The notes under the pieces: generated by a model
The model's database searches: none
The model's input: only the letters and a program-made list of their open reading frames with translations
Told to the model about the DNA's origin: nothing
Origin: Amia ocellicauda
Lineage: Eukaryota; Chordata; Actinopteri; Amiiformes; Amiidae
DNA: 64,000 nt
NCBI RefSeq assembly: GCF_036373705.1
Contig: NC_089866.1
Location: forward strand, 2,386,001 to 2,450,000
Reading direction: 5' to 3'
Part shown: in pieces, positions 12,801 to 26,600 of the stretch
How positions within the stretch are numbered: the stretch's first letter is position 1
Layout: every line of letters starts with the position of its first letter
Position numbers and translations under genes: made by a program

Positions 12801-14357
12801 AACACATTGTGAGAGCCCACTGTTCTTCATGAGAACATGGCAGGCAAAGTCGGAAACAAGCGCACATTGCGGTGTGTAATCAGAGAGTTTGATGTTTAAT
12901 GGTCCCGTAACTGGAACTTTATTGTAGGAATTATTGTTGTGGTGTGGCGATCTGGATTGAGAGTTCACGGTTATGACGGACTGAGGAAACAAAGTCATTC
13001 CTCCACTACAGCAGCACAGATAGTACATCCTTCCAGACCAGAGATGCTGGTCGTTGACAGTATTGTAATAAACGGGATCAGTGTTAATTCGAGTAGCTCT
13101 CTCGTTCCCACAGTAGGGCGATGATGTCGGGCTACTTCTCTCGCTGAACCAGGTTTGGAGAGGGGGCTCAGCAAAGGACCCTGGCTGGGAAGTCGTTTCT
13201 GGCCTGTTCATTAAACATGGCGTTTGAATTGAACTTCTCTCCTCAACCCTGTGGAGATGCCGGAGGACAGGGCTGCATACTCCTGTCAACACAATGGGGG
13301 TCTTGCTGGGGGCCAGACAGGTCTGTGGAGTAGCTCCCCCCAACCCAACATGACAGCTGAAACTCTCTTTAAAAAGCAGTCAACATACGCAGTGCTGACC
13401 TTGATGGGTTTCGAAAACCGCTCAGGAACCGTGAGGACACTGAAGTAGACTGGCCATTGTCGAGCGGTTTGAAAACAAACCAAACCAAACCAAAATAAAC
13501 ACCTCGCTGTCAGCCTGAAAATGAGCATCCCGTGTCAGAGCCCTGTCCCCTCGCTGGGTCTGCCCAGCGGTGCCCAACCTGGGCAGACACACGGGAAAAA
13601 AAAGATTTATGCCGGATCTTGAACATTTAAATCTGCTGAATTGCAGAAGAGAAGCACATCCAGCAGAGGTTATTAAATCCATCCTGCCTTTAAGATAAAT
13701 AGAAACAAAAATAAGTCATTTCTGCCCCCCGGAGGCGGCGCTGTGTTGGTGTTGGATCAGCTGTGGCTGTGTCTGTGCAGTGCGGAGATCCTCTGTGGCG
13801 TTTTACAGCGGGACAGGCGCTGTGGACGCCAGTGCACGCCGCTCACAGCAGGAACGATTGGTCTCCGTGCGTTCAGGGCCAATATTTTTCTCCTGAGCAT
13901 TTAAAGATGCGCATCAGACACAGCAGCCAGCCTTCACAGTTCAGTATTTTCCATGCCACCCAGAGATGAGCGAACACCCCCCGTAGTGTGGGTTCTGAGG
14001 GGGGAGGTTAATCACAGTCCACACATGTGGTAGGCACCTAAATCGAAAACAAAGTGCAGCGCTGCGCCCGAGTCGCAAAACGGTGTTGCGCTTATAGGCC
14101 TATCCCCACCCCCGGGCTCTGTAGCGGGGTGTTCTGGAATCCCTGGGTGTTCTGGAACGGTGCAGTGGAGGGGTTTCTACAGGGGCTGAGCTGCAGATGG
14201 AGAGGCTGTGCGAGTTCTGCGCTCTCTGTCTAGCAGCAGGGAGGAAGGGGAGGACAGGAGAGAGGGACAGGCTAGGGTCCGGGGCAGTGGGGGTCCGGTC
14301 TGTGTGCGGGGGGTGTGTCTCCAGTCTGCTGTGTTCCTGTGTGGGACGGCTGTGTGT
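9807..14357. other. Intergenic space between MCRIP2 and GDE1
   Basis: Apart from the repeat at 10.19-10.56 kb and a run of 18 G at 12701-12718, I see no gene, RNA or recognisable element. Open frames here (for example on the minus strand at 12696-13343) lack any recognisable domain or splice partners. The end nearest GDE1 should hold its 3' UTR. Confidence 0.55.
10190..10560 (-). mobile_element. Old interspersed repeat with LINE/SINE-type 3' tail
   Basis: Read on the minus strand, the end at about 10195-10250 is TTGTAAGTTGCCCTGCAGAA followed by GGGTGTCTGCTAAGAAATAA and an A/T-rich tail. This is a degraded form of the GTAAGTCGCCCTGGATAAG...GCGTCTGC tail shared by many fish LINEs and SINEs. 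The same tail occurs near 23.22 kb and 58.45 kb. The body toward 10560 is AT-rich and unlike its surroundings; its outer limit is a guess. Confidence 0.6.
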
Positions 14358-17300
14358 TCAGTAATGGGGCTCACAGTCCTCCACCAGGCTGTCAGTGATG
14401 TAGCTGATGCCCAGCACTTCCTGGTAAAACTGCTTCTCCACAGATGTGTTGATGGTCCAGGCCACCACCTCCACGCTCCGCTCTGCCCAGTACTGCACGT
14501 AGTCCCTGCCAGGGAGGAGGACACACACACACACACACACACACACAGGGTATCGTAACTGTGGTCCAAACTCAAGAGCTGAGCCCTTGGCATCGGTGAG
14601 CGTCACCCGCTCAGCTGTTCTTTGTTCTGCCTTGCGCATCTGAGCAGAGACTTTCTTTGTTTTCAATTTCAGAATCTGCTTCTCTGCAGATCTAAAGAAG
14701 GTACAATCTGTACTGTAAATGTCATCACCGTAGTGTAATTGCGGTAAAGAGAACGTCACTGCGATTGTAGTTTCAGCCGACGATGCTGCTGCAAGTGCGA
14801 CTGGAATTTTAGTCCCAACGGATCCCATGCGCAAGTCCACCCCCCGGCGGTTGTCTCCCCCCCGACAGAGCAGTTCTCAGGACATGACCTCTGACCCCAC
14901 TTCTCCTGGCTCCGCCCCCGCTGTAACAAACTGTAACATGTGAACAACCCTTGACTCTGTGACAGCCCCCCCCCCCCACCCCACCAGGCTGTTTAAAACC
15001 ACACAGTCTGAACGAGCTAATAAACCTGTCACTCAGAGGAGCAGATGCCAGGAGGGGGAAGGACTTCGGATTCAGGTGGCAGACAGTATGAAGAATATCT
15101 TGTTACAAATAATCAATAAAAACATTTGGAATAAATAACCCAGACATACTTCTAAAGCTCTGTGGCGAAGGTGGCCCTGCTGATGACAGATACAGGGGTA
15201 TTTTAAAGAGCTGAAGCACTGTAGTGAAGCGAGCGGGCGGCTGTGATTCCCCCGCATGCTCTCCGCTCTGACGAGGACAGACCCCCATCCTGGCGATGCG
15301 CACGGATCGGCCGACCGGCAGGTTTCCCCGTGTTTTGTGAAGAAGCTGCTCATCCAACACCTCAGAGGAAAGCTGTCACTGCAGTGTGTGTATAATGTGA
15401 CTGTCCTACTTAGCGTGTCAGGAAACACACTCGGTTCTCAGGCGAAGGGTCTTTTGTTTGGATTAAAAAAATAAAAAGCGAGTGATTTGACCTGAAACGC
15501 TGGTGCCTCCGTTTGATTTTGCGGGTTTGGAAAGCGGATTTGCCGGTTCCAGAGGAGGCACCATCTAGCACAGCAGCATCAGTGATCATTGAGGAAGAGG
15601 ACGAGTGGCACGGGCCCTCGCTGTGGTGGTGAATCGGTGAGGAAGAGGATGACTGAGCGGCTGGCGGCGGGGGGCAGTACTCACGGGGAGATGAAGCTCT
15701 TCTGCATGAGGAAGGCCGAGACGCCGCACAGCTGCCACAGCAGGTGGTGATGCGCCCAGTCCAGCAGCACGTCCAGCGCCTGCAGCCACTGGTGCTTCCA
15801 GGGCGAAGGGAAGCGCGGGGTGCCGTCGCCCAGCCGGCTCAGGCTCCAGGGCCGGTGCGTTAGGGCCGTCACCACGTCGGGGTCGGCCTGCCGCATCTAC
15901 AACGAGCGCACAAACATGCACAGACACACAGACACACATGCACGCACAGTTTAATCTGGCTTTCCTGCACCACAAGTGACCTTGCTATGCTTTCACAGGG
16001 CCGGTACCTTGTAGATGACTTTGGGCTCAAAGGAGCAGACGATGCTCATGTTGTAGAGAACAGGGTACTCTTTGTACATCTTCTTCAGAGTTGTTGCTGC
16101 CTGGGACGAGAAGACCGGGACACGGTTACCATACTAAAGAACAGTCGTTAGTATAAGTAAATAATCTCTTCAGTTCTCTGGACAGTGCCACAGCAGCCAT
16201 GCCATGCCTTCCAGTGCAACCGAGCACCCCACATGACTTGACAGTGATGAACCAAGAGTGTCGAGCTGAAGGACAGGGAGAGGGGGATTGTGGGTAAAGA
16301 GGAAACCCCCCAGTGCTGGTGGCCTCTCACCCCATGACACACAGTCGTACCTCATCCGCATGACCTTTGACATCGAAGTAGATGGTGAGCTGGTTCCTGA
16401 TGCACTCCTCCACAGCCTCCTTCAGTGTGGGGACCCTCTCGCCGCGGAACATCTCCCTGTAACCCCCCCCCCACACACACACACACGATGTTAACACAAA
16501 GGCTGCACGGACAAATATGTATCTGGCCCGACCGGTGCCCTGGAGTCGGGGCGAGAACATCGTGGCCGGGGGCAGTGCTCTCAGGGGTGTTTTCCTGCGG
16601 GCGCCCACGTTGTGTGAGTGTGTGACTCTGCCCACCTGTGCCGGTGCTTAGCCGCGGCATCCAGCCGGCGCAGGTCGCTGTAGTGCAGCTGGCTGAGCGG
16701 GCCTGAGCCGTTGGTGGTGCGGTCCACCGTGTCGTCGTGCATCAGGATCGGGACGCCGTCAGCGGTGAACTCCAGATCCAGCTCCACTCCAGTCGCCCCG
16801 TTCTCACTGGCCTGGAAGGACAGACTGAGAGTCACTGGGCAGTAGGGCTGTGCGATATGACGATATATATCGTATGACGATAGAAAAAAGTCTATCGTTT
16901 CATATTATGCTATATCGTTTATATCGTGGTGTCGCAAATCGCAATCTTTACGGCAGTATTTTTCGTCATTAGGACGCTTTGCGTTCTTCCCGGTTCTTCC
17001 ACACGTATTGGATGCGGCAAGAAATGAGCATCAGAAACACAGACAGACATGAGGAGAGTGAAGTGACACACAATAACCACAATAACCAAAAGACACTTTA
17101 ATGCGCAAGCGCACACGTTGCGCCCCGCTCTCGTCACCGGGCTGAACTCGATCTGCAAGCACCCCCCACCCCCGCTAATATAGATTGATATAATTTGTAT
17201 AAAATTAATAATAATGTTTGTTTGCATTTTAATAAATTGGAAAGCAATGCAAACAAGATGCAGAAAGTATCATTTTCTTTTTATTAAGATGGTGAAGTAG

Positions 17301-19327
17301 TTCAACAGTTGTATTATTATTATTATAACTATTTTGTATTAACAACGTGCTGTACTTAGAATCGAAACGCGACAGTCAGAGGAGAAATGTCCCTGTCTAG
17401 CAGATGATAATGCGCCACTGTAAACCCGGCTGTTGCTAAATCTACATGAATCTATAGCATTTTACAGCACATGTGTTGCGTGATTACTATTACTTGTGTT
17501 ATTGTTGTTATGTGACAATAAATCATAATGTGTATATGTACAGTGAGGGAAAAAAGTATTTGATCCCCTGCTGATTTTGTATGTTTGCCCACTGACAAAG
17601 AAATGATCAGTCTATCATTTTAATGGTAGGTGTATTTTAACAGCGAGAGACAGAATAACAACAAAAAAATCCAGAAAAACGCATTTCAAAAAAGTTATAA
17701 ATTGATTTGCATGTTAATGAGGGAAATAAGTATTTGACCCCTTCGACTTAGTACTTGGTGGCAAAACCCTTGCTGGCAATCACAGAGGTCAGACGTTTCT
17801 TGTAGTTGGCCACCAGGTTTGCACACATCTCAGGAGGGATTTTGTCCCACTCCTCTTTGCAGATCCTCTCCAAGTCATTAAGGTTTCGAGGCTGACGTTT
17901 GGCAACTCGAACCTTCAGGTCCATCCACAGATTTTCTATGGGATTAAGGTCTGGAGAATGGCTAGGCCACTCCAGGACCTTAATGTGCTTCTTCTTGAGC
18001 CACTCCTTTGCTGCCTTGGCTGTGTGTTTTGGGTCATTGTCATGCTGGAAAACCCATCCACGACCCATTTTCAATGCCCTGGCTGAGGGAAGGAGGTTCT
18101 CACCCAAGATTTGACGGTACATGGCCCCGTCCATCGTCCCTTTGATGCGGTGCAGTTGTCCTGTCCCCTTAGCAGAAAAACACCCCCAAAGCACAATGTT
18201 TCCACCTCCATGTTTGACGGTGGGGATGGTGTTCTTGGGGTCATTCCTCCTCCTCCAAACACGGCGAGTTGAGTTGATGCCAAAGAGCTCGATTTTGGTC
18301 TCATCTGACCACAACTCTTTCACCCAGTTCTCCTCTGAATCATTCAGATGTTCATTGGCAAACTTCAGACGGGCCGTACATGTGCTTTCTTGAGCAGGGG
18401 GACCTTCTGCTGCAGGATTTCAGTCCTTCACGGCGTAGTGTGTTACCAATTGTTTTCTTGATGACTATGGTCCCAGCTGCAAGATCCTCCCGTGTAGTTC
18501 TGGGCTGATTCCTCACCGTTCTCATGATCATTGAAACTCCACGAGGTGAGATCTTGCATGGAGCCCCAGACCGAGGGAGACTGACAGTTATTTTGTGTTT
18601 CTTCCATTTCCAAATAATCGCACCAGCTGTTGTCACCTTCTCACCAAGCTTCTTGGCGATGGTCTTGTAGCCCATTCCAGCCTTGTGTAGGTCTACAATC
18701 TTGTCCCTGACATCCTTGGACAGCTCTTTGGTCTTGGCCATGGTGGAGAGTTTGGAATCTGATTGATTGATTGCTTCTGTGGACAGGTGTCTTTTATACA
18801 GATAACGAGCTGAGATTAGGAGAGTCCCTTTAAGAGAGTCTCAGCTCATTACCTGTATAAAAGACACCTGGGAGCCAGAAATCTTGCTGATTGATAGGGG
18901 ATCAAATACTTATTTCCCTCATTAACATGCAAATCAATTTATAACTTTTTTGAAATATGTTTTTCTGGATTTTTTTGCTGTTATTCTGTCTCTCGCTGTT
19001 AAAATACACCTACCATTAAAATGATAGACTGATCATTTCTTTGTCAGTGGGCAAACATACAAAATCAGCAGGGGATCAAGTACTTTTTTCCCTCACTGTA
19101 TATATGTGCTCTGAGGAAGTCGAAACGCGTAAGCATTATGATGTTCACTTTTTCTCTAAAAAATAATTTTTGAGACATTGGTGAATGTGGACTGTTTTTA
19201 GACAGGAGCTGCTGTACCATCCTCATATAATACGAATAATTGTTCTATATAAAATCCCATTGGATAAGGCACCCCGCATTTAAGATTTATTAAAACTATT
19301 GTAACGCCAGCTATTTTTAAACGTATG

Positions 19328-19368
<41 letters not shown>

Positions 19369-20008
19369 TAACACAGGTAATAGTAATCACACTTGCCCTG
19401 TAATGTGTTGCATTCTGTATTTCCCACGACAGCCTGCATGTAGTATTTGTTAGTTTTGCTTATTGAAGGATTAACAAAATACTTTAAGGCACTGCATGCA
19501 TGCAAACACCATGACTAATTCCCGAGCCGTGGCGTGCAGGACACTTCACTGCTGTGTTTTCATGGCGGGGCTGACTGCTGCCGTCAGAGCAGCCCAGTAC
19601 AGGACAGTGTTATTAAACCTGTCGGTGCACCAGCAGATCTGTTTTACTCCCTGCAAAGTCCATCAGTATAAACGGCGGTCAGTGTTTTACAGGAACCCGA
19701 CAGAAAGCACCGGCTGCCCTTGACAGAGACGGGGGACGTACCTTCCGGATGGCAGCCAGGGTGTTCTCCGGCGCGTCGTGCCCCCCGCCGCGGTGAGCCA
19801 GCACCGACACCCCGCGGCCCGCTGCTCTGCTGCTGGGCCGCAGGACCTGCCGGGCCCGGGCCGCCGGCACCTGGGGGAAGCGGAACAGCACCAGGAAGAG
19901 GTACAGCGACACCGTGAGCGCCGTGGAGTAGACCGGGCTGCGGGTGCCCAGCAGCAAGACCAGGAACACGACGGAGAAACAGGCCAGGCCGTCACCGATC
20001 TGCAGCAT
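14358..20008 (-). CDS. GDE1: GDE1 glycerophosphodiester phosphodiesterase 1 (MIR16)
   Basis: Membrane enzyme that hydrolyses glycerophosphodiesters, including glycerophosphoinositol and glycerophospho-N-acylethanolamines. Minus-strand coding exons: 20008..19742, 16811..16636, 16456..16351, 16100..16008, 15896..15685 and 14505..14358. They sum to 1,002 bases, 333 residues plus stop, with all phases matching; the human protein is of very similar length. Two hydrophobic stretches cover about residues 8-20 and 31-43. The GDPD catalytic site is intact: His72 in [13 protein letters not shown], Glu99 and Asp101 in GVELDLEF, and His114 in [13 protein letters not shown]. The exon 3 end FDVKGHADE and the C-terminal [15 protein letters not shown] are also family signatures. 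The start was chosen as the ATG just before the first hydrophobic stretch; the next upstream in-frame ATG lies inside the CA repeat. Intron 1 contains a Tc1 element. Confidence 0.95.
14519..14547. repeat. (CA)n microsatellite in GDE1 intron 5
   Basis: About 13 CA units lie only about 10 bases upstream of the exon 6 acceptor (on the minus strand, within its polypyrimidine/GT-rich region). Confidence 0.85.
16840..17165. mobile_element. Probable hAT-type DNA transposon fragment
   Basis: The stretch opens with AGTAGGGCTGTGCGATATGA and runs into many ATATCG/TATCGT palindromic motifs. This style is typical of the ends of non-autonomous hAT elements in fish and frogs. I could not find the matching inverted end, so it is probably truncated. 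The right limit is a guess. It lies in GDE1 intron 1, upstream (in + coordinates) of the Tc1 copy. Confidence 0.45.
17541..17741. repeat. Tc1 terminal inverted repeat, left arm
   Basis: About 201 bp, with an inverted copy at 18897-19098 that differs at only a few positions. The inner end of this arm also carries GAGGGAAATAAGTATTTGAC, an internal version of the outer tip, as expected for IR-DR type Tc1 elements with two transposase-binding repeats per arm. Confidence 0.92.
17748..18741 (-). pseudogene. Tc1 transposase, broken by two frameshifts
   Basis: Read on the minus strand. The first frame (18741..18352) starts [20 protein letters not shown] and carries the paired helix-turn-helix DNA-binding region. 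A second frame (to 17748) carries the catalytic domain with the three DD34E sites: Asp in LWSDETK, Asp in [10 protein letters not shown] and Glu in [11 protein letters not shown]. Between about 18430 and 18370 the coding frame changes twice: a short stretch reading [12 protein letters not shown] uses the third frame before the catalytic frame opens. An intact family member would be about 340 residues. All catalytic acidic residues survive, so the copy is only modestly decayed. Confidence 0.92.
18784..18870. repeat. Internal palindrome upstream of the Tc1 transposase
   Basis: CAGGTGTCTTTTATACAG and, inverted, CTGTATAAAAGACACCTG bracket a further CAGCTCATT/GCTGAGATT inverted pair. Together they could fold into an imperfect hairpin between the transposase start and the right terminal repeat. 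It probably holds the promoter (TATAAAA-like). Confidence 0.8.
18897..19098. repeat. Tc1 terminal inverted repeat, right arm
   Basis: About 202 bp, the inverted partner of 17541-17741. It contains both the inner and the outer direct-repeat motifs (TACTTATTTCCCTC and TACTTTTTTCCCTC). Confidence 0.92.
19325..19366. repeat. (TA)n microsatellite in GDE1 intron 1
   Basis: About 20 uninterrupted TA/AT units. Confidence 0.95.
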
Positions 20009-20217
20009 CTTCCACTCCCCGAGGAAGCTCGTCGTCAGCCGGGTCCCGGTTCTGGGTGCGTCCGATGTAGCGCTTCTATAGCCGGGCGGAGACGCGTTCT
20101 CTGCGGCTCTGGAGATGCATCTGCCGGCGATCTGGCGCAGGAAGCAGGAAGCGCAGCTCAGCTGCGGAGATGCGAGAGGAGCTGGTGTTAGTGTAGCCGT
20201 TCTGCCCCTGCCAGCAC
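20009..20217 (-). promoter_or_regulatory. GDE1 5' UTR / proximal promoter
   Basis: About 210 GC-rich bases separate the GDE1 start codon from the huge CA-rich array, so the whole proximal promoter must either fit here or include repeat DNA. No TATA box is seen. The transcription start site is not defined. Confidence 0.55.
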
Positions 20218-20292
20218 TACACACACACACTACACACACACACTACACACACACACACACACACACTACACACACACACACACACACACACA

Positions 20293-20350
<58 letters not shown>

Positions 20351-20402
20351 CACACACACACACACTACACACACACTACACACACACACACACACACACA
20401 CA

Positions 20403-20442
<40 letters not shown>

Positions 20443-20471
20443 CACACACACACACACACACACACACACCA

Positions 20472-20517
<46 letters not shown>

Positions 20518-22522
20518 CACACACACACCACTACACACACTACACACACACACCACTACACACACACACTACACACACACACACACACACACTACACACA
20601 CACACACACTACACACACACTACACTACACACACACACACACACTACACACACACACTACACACACACACCACTACACACACACACACACACACACACCA
20701 CTACACACACACACCACTACACACACACACGCACACCACTACACACACACACACTACACACACACACACACACACACACCACTACACACACACAGCACTA
20801 CACACACACACATCACTACACACACACACACACCACTACACACACACACACACACACTACACACACACACACACACATCACTACACACACACACCACTAC
20901 ACACACACACACACCACTACACACACACACACACACCACTACACACACACACACACACACCACTACACACACACACACACACACACCACTACACACACAC
21001 TACACACACACCACTACACACACACACACAGCACTACACACACACAGCACTACACACACACACCACTACACACACACACACACCACTACACACACACTAC
21101 ACACACACCACTACACACACACACACACACCACTACACACACACTACACACACAGCACTACACACACACAGCACTACACACACACACCACTACACACACA
21201 CACACCACTACACACACACACACACACACACACACACCACTACACACACACACCACTACACACACACACCACTACACACACACACACACACACAAACCAC
21301 TACACACACACACATCACTACACACACACACACATCACTACACACACACACACACCACTACACACACACACATCACTACACACACACACACACAAACCAC
21401 TACACACACACACATCACTACACACACACACATCACTACACACACACACCACTACACACACACCACTACACACACACACACCACTACACACACACACACA
21501 CACACCACTACACACACACACACACACACCACTACACACACACACACACACCACTACACACACACACATCACTACACACACACACCACTACACACACACA
21601 CACACCACTACACACACACACACACCACTACACACACACACCACTACACACACACACACACAGCACTACACACACACAGCACTACACACACACACCACTA
21701 CACACACACAGCACTACACACACACAGCACTACACACACTACACACACACCACTACACACACACCACTACACGCACTACACACACAGCACTACACACACA
21801 CAGCACTACACACACACACCACTACACACCACTACACACACACACATCACTACACATACACACACACACATCACTACACACACACACACCACTACACACA
21901 CACACACATCACTACACACACACACCACTACACACACACACACACACCACTACACACACATACACACACCACTACACACACACACACACAGCACTACACA
22001 CACACACAGCACTACACACACAGCACTACACACACACACAGCACTACACACACACCACTACACACATCACTACACACACACACCACTACACACACACACA
22101 CACCACTACACACACACACACACACCACTACACACACACACACACAGCACTACACACACACAGCACTACACACACACACACACAGCACTACACACACACA
22201 TCACTACACACACACAGCACTACACACACAGCACTACACACACACAGCACTACACACACACCACTACACACACACACCACTACACGCACTACACACACAC
22301 AGCACTACACACACACCACTACACACACACCACTACACACACACCACTACACACACACACCACTACACGCACTACACACACACAGCACTACACACACACC
22401 ACTACACACACACCACTACACACACACACCACTACACGCACTACACACACACAGCACTACACACACACACACCACTACACACACACCACTACACACACAC
22501 ACCACTACACACACACACACCA

Positions 22523-22555
<33 letters not shown>

Positions 22556-22880
22556 ACTACACACACACACACATCACTACACACACACACATCACTACAC
22601 ACACACAGCACTACACACACCAGCACTACACACACCAGCACTACACACAGCACTACAGACACACACAGACACACACAGCACTACAGACACACACACACAC
22701 AGCACTACACACACAGACACACACAGCACTACACACACAGACACACACACACACAGCACTACACACACGGACACACACACAGCACTACACACAGCACTAC
22801 ACACACAGACAAACACACAACACTATACACACACAGCACTATACACACACACACAGCACTACACACACACACACCAGCAC

Positions 22881-22912
<32 letters not shown>

Positions 22913-23050
22913 GCACTATACACACACACACACACACACACACATACAGCACTACACAAACAAACACACACACACACCAGCACTACACACACAGCCAACA
23001 CACCAGCACTACACACACAGCCAACACACCAGCACTACACACACACACAC
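20218..23050. repeat. CA-rich tandem array (CACTACACACAC-type), about 2.8 kb
   Basis: Runs of (CA)n are punctuated every 10-40 bases by TA, CCACTACA, CAGCACTACA or CATCACTACA steps. Variants follow one another in blocks: GCACTACA-rich near 21.0, 21.7 and 22.2 kb, and CAGACACACA toward 22.7 kb. The plus strand has almost no G. The long plus-strand open frame of THTH-type residues is a by-product of the repeat. The array starts about 200 bp from the GDE1 start codon. Confidence 0.97.
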
Positions 23051-23204
23051 CCGTGGGATTGCAAATGCGTGTATGTATGATATGTGTATGTATGTATGTA
23101 TGATGTGTGCATGTGTATGTCATTAGTATTTGCTTTTTCCTGCACTAGGATGCATGTGATTTATTATGTTTACTGTACTTTGTGATGCGTGGAAAATGTT
23201 TCTT

Positions 23205-23275
23205 GTGAAAAGTGTAAGTCGCCCTGGTAAGGGCATCTACTAAGAGTTAAACAATTACATTTAAAATAATGTTTT
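23205..23275 (+). mobile_element. LINE/SINE 3' tail fragment
   Basis: GTAAGTCGCCCTGGTAAG followed by GGCATCTACTAAGAGTTAAA, then A/T-rich sequence, is a short decayed copy of the same 3' tail seen at 10.2 kb (minus) and 58.45 kb (plus). It sits in the about 550-bp non-tandem island between the two large arrays. Confidence 0.6.
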
Positions 23276-23604
23276 CTATTAAATGATCTTCCATAATTTA
23301 TTGTCATGAAAACAATAAAGCAGCATATTGTGTGTAAATGTTGTTCTAGCCCACATCTCTCCTCGACAAGCTTAATGAATGTGTCAGACACACACTCCTC
23401 ACAAGTCCCACAGTTACAGTTCATTCATCCTGGGCCGTCGCTTTCTCATAAGAACATCAGATTTTGTACAAACGACGGGAGGCCATCGTGCTGGTTGATA
23501 CGGTGTGTACCACTGTTTACTGAATAAACAGAGAGGACGGTACTTTACCACTAAGTGTTGTCAGTTGCATGTGTTTGGGCTGGATTTAGGGAGAACCCAC
23601 ATTT

Positions 23605-26600
23605 ACACACACTGTGGAGACACACACACTCACACTGACACACTGTGGAGACACACACACTCACACTGACACACTGTGGAGACACACACACTCACACTGA
23701 CACACTGTGGAGACACACACACTCACTCACACACTGTGGAGACACACACACTGACACACTGTGGAGACACACACACTCACTCACACACTGACACACTGTG
23801 GAGACACACACACACACTGACACACTGTGGAGACACACACACTCACACTGACACACTGTGGAGACACACACACTCACACTGACACACTGTGGAGACACTC
23901 ACACTCACACTGTGGAGACACACACACTCACTCACACACTGTGGAGACACACACACTCACACACTGACACACTGTGGAGACACACACACTCACTCACACA
24001 CTGACACACTGTGGAGACACACACACACACACTGACACACTGACACACTGTGGAGACACACACACTCACACTGACACACTGTGGAGACACTCACACTCAC
24101 ACTGACACACTGTGGAGACACACACACTCACACTGTGGAGACACACACACTCACTCACACACTGTGGAGACACACACACTCACACACTGACACACTGTGG
24201 AGACACACACACTCACTCACACACTGACACACTGTGGAGACACACACACACACTGACACACTGTGGAGACACACACTCACACTGACACACTGTGGAGACA
24301 CTCACACTCACACTGACACACTGTGGAGACACACACACTCACACTGTGGAGACACACACACTCACTCACACACTGACACACTGTGGAGACACACACACTC
24401 ACTCACACACTGACACACTGTGGAGACACACACACACACTGACACACTGACACACTGTGGAGACACACACACTCACACTGACACACTGTGGAGACACTCA
24501 CACTCACACTGACACACTGTGGAGACACACACACTCACACTGACACACTGTGGAGACACACACACTCACTCACACACTGTGGAGACACACACACTCACAC
24601 ACTGACACACTGTGGAGACACACACACTCACTCACACACTGACACACTGTGGAGACACACACACACACTGACACACTGTGGAGACACACACACTCACACT
24701 GACACACTGTGGAGACACACACACTCACACTGACACACTGTGGAGACACTCACACTCACACTGTGGAGACACACACACTCACTCACACACTGTGGAGACA
24801 CACACACTCACACACTGACACACTGTGGAGACACACACACTCACTCACACACTGACACACTGTGGAGACACACACACTCACTCACACACTGTGGAGACTC
24901 ACACACTGACACACTGTGGAGACACACACACTCACTCACACACTGACACACTGTGGAGACACACACACACACTGACACACTGACACACTGTGGAGACACA
25001 CACTCACACTGACACACTGTGGAGACACTCACACTCACACTGACACACTGTGGAGACACACACACTCACACTGTGGAGACACACACACTCACTCACACAC
25101 TGACACACTGTGGAGACACACACACACACTGACACACTGTGGAGACACACACACTCACACTGTGGAGACACACACACTCACTCACACACTGTGGAGACAC
25201 ACACACTCACACACTGACACACTGTGGAGACACACACACTCACTCACACACTGACACACTGTGGAGACACACACACACACTGACACACTGACACACTGTG
25301 GAGACACACACTCACACTGACACACTGTGGAGACACTCACACTCACACTGACACACTGTGGAGACACACACACTCACACTGTGGAGACACACACACTCAC
25401 TCACACACTGACACACTGTGGAGACACACACACTCACTCACACACTGACACACTGTGGAGACACACACACACACTGACACACTGTGGAGACACACACACT
25501 CACACTGACACACTGTGGAGACACTCACACTCACACTGACACACTGTGGAGACACACACACTGACACACTGTGGAGACACACACACTCACACTGACACAC
25601 TGTGGAGACACACACACTCACACTGACACACTGTGGAGACACACACACTCACTCACACACTGTGGAGACACACACACTCACACACTGACACACTGTGGAG
25701 ACACACACACTCACTCACACACTGACACACTGTGGAGACACACACACACACTGACACACTGTGGAGACACACACACTCACACTGTGGAGACACACACACT
25801 CACTCACACACTGACACACTGTGGAGACACACACACTCACTCACACACTGACACACTGTGGAGACACACACACACACTGACACACTGTGGAGACACACAC
25901 ACTCACACTGTGGAGACACACACACTCACTCACACACTGTGGAGACACACACACTCACACACTGACACACTGTGGAGACACACACACTCACTCACACACT
26001 GACACACTGTGGAGACACACACACACACTGACACACTGACACACTGTGGAGACACACACTCACACTGACACACTGTGGAGACACTCACACTCACACTGAC
26101 ACACTGTGGAGACACACACACTCACACTGTGGAGACACACACACTCACTCACACACTGACACACTGTGGAGACACACACACTCACTCACACACTGACACA
26201 CTGTGGGGAGACACACACACACTGACACACTGACACACTGTGGAGACACACACACTCACACTGACACACTGTGGAGACACTCACACTCACACTGACACAC
26301 TGTGGAGACACACACACTGACACACTGTGGAGACACACACACTCACACTGACACACTGTGGAGACACACACACTCACTCACACACTGTGGAGACACACAC
26401 TCACACACTGACACACTGTGGAGACACACACACTCACTCACACACTGACACACTGTGGAGACACACACACACACTGACACACTGACACACTGTGGAGACA
26501 CACACTCACACTGACACACTGTGGAGACACTCACACTCACACTGACACACTGTGGAGACACACACACTCACACTGTGGAGACACACACACTCACTCACAC

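Larger units (their letters stand above)
17541..19098 (-). mobile_element. Tc1/mariner transposon copy with long terminal inverted repeats
   Basis: A 1,558-bp element starts CAGTGAGGGAAAAAAGTA and ends with its inverse. It is flanked on each side by TA (17539-17540 and 19099-19100), the standard Tc1 target duplication. Terminal inverted repeats are about 200 bp each. It is inserted in GDE1 intron 1 in the same orientation as the gene. The internal transposase is frameshifted, so this copy cannot be autonomous. The sequence closely resembles the Tc1 family known from salmonids, pike and lampreys (from memory). Confidence 0.95.

Noticed and set aside
12696-13343. 215-residue minus-strand frame between MCRIP2 and GDE1
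   Set aside because: No domain or family resemblance, no convincing splice partners, and it ends in the translation of the poly-G tract.
17541-19098. Autonomous, active transposon
   Set aside because: Two frameshifts separate the DNA-binding and catalytic parts of the transposase.
20115-23126. 1,003-residue plus-strand frame rich in Thr, His and Tyr
   Set aside because: It is the translation of the CA-rich array, which lacks stop codons in this frame. No domain, no composition typical of a protein, and the frame starts in the antisense of GDE1 exon 1.
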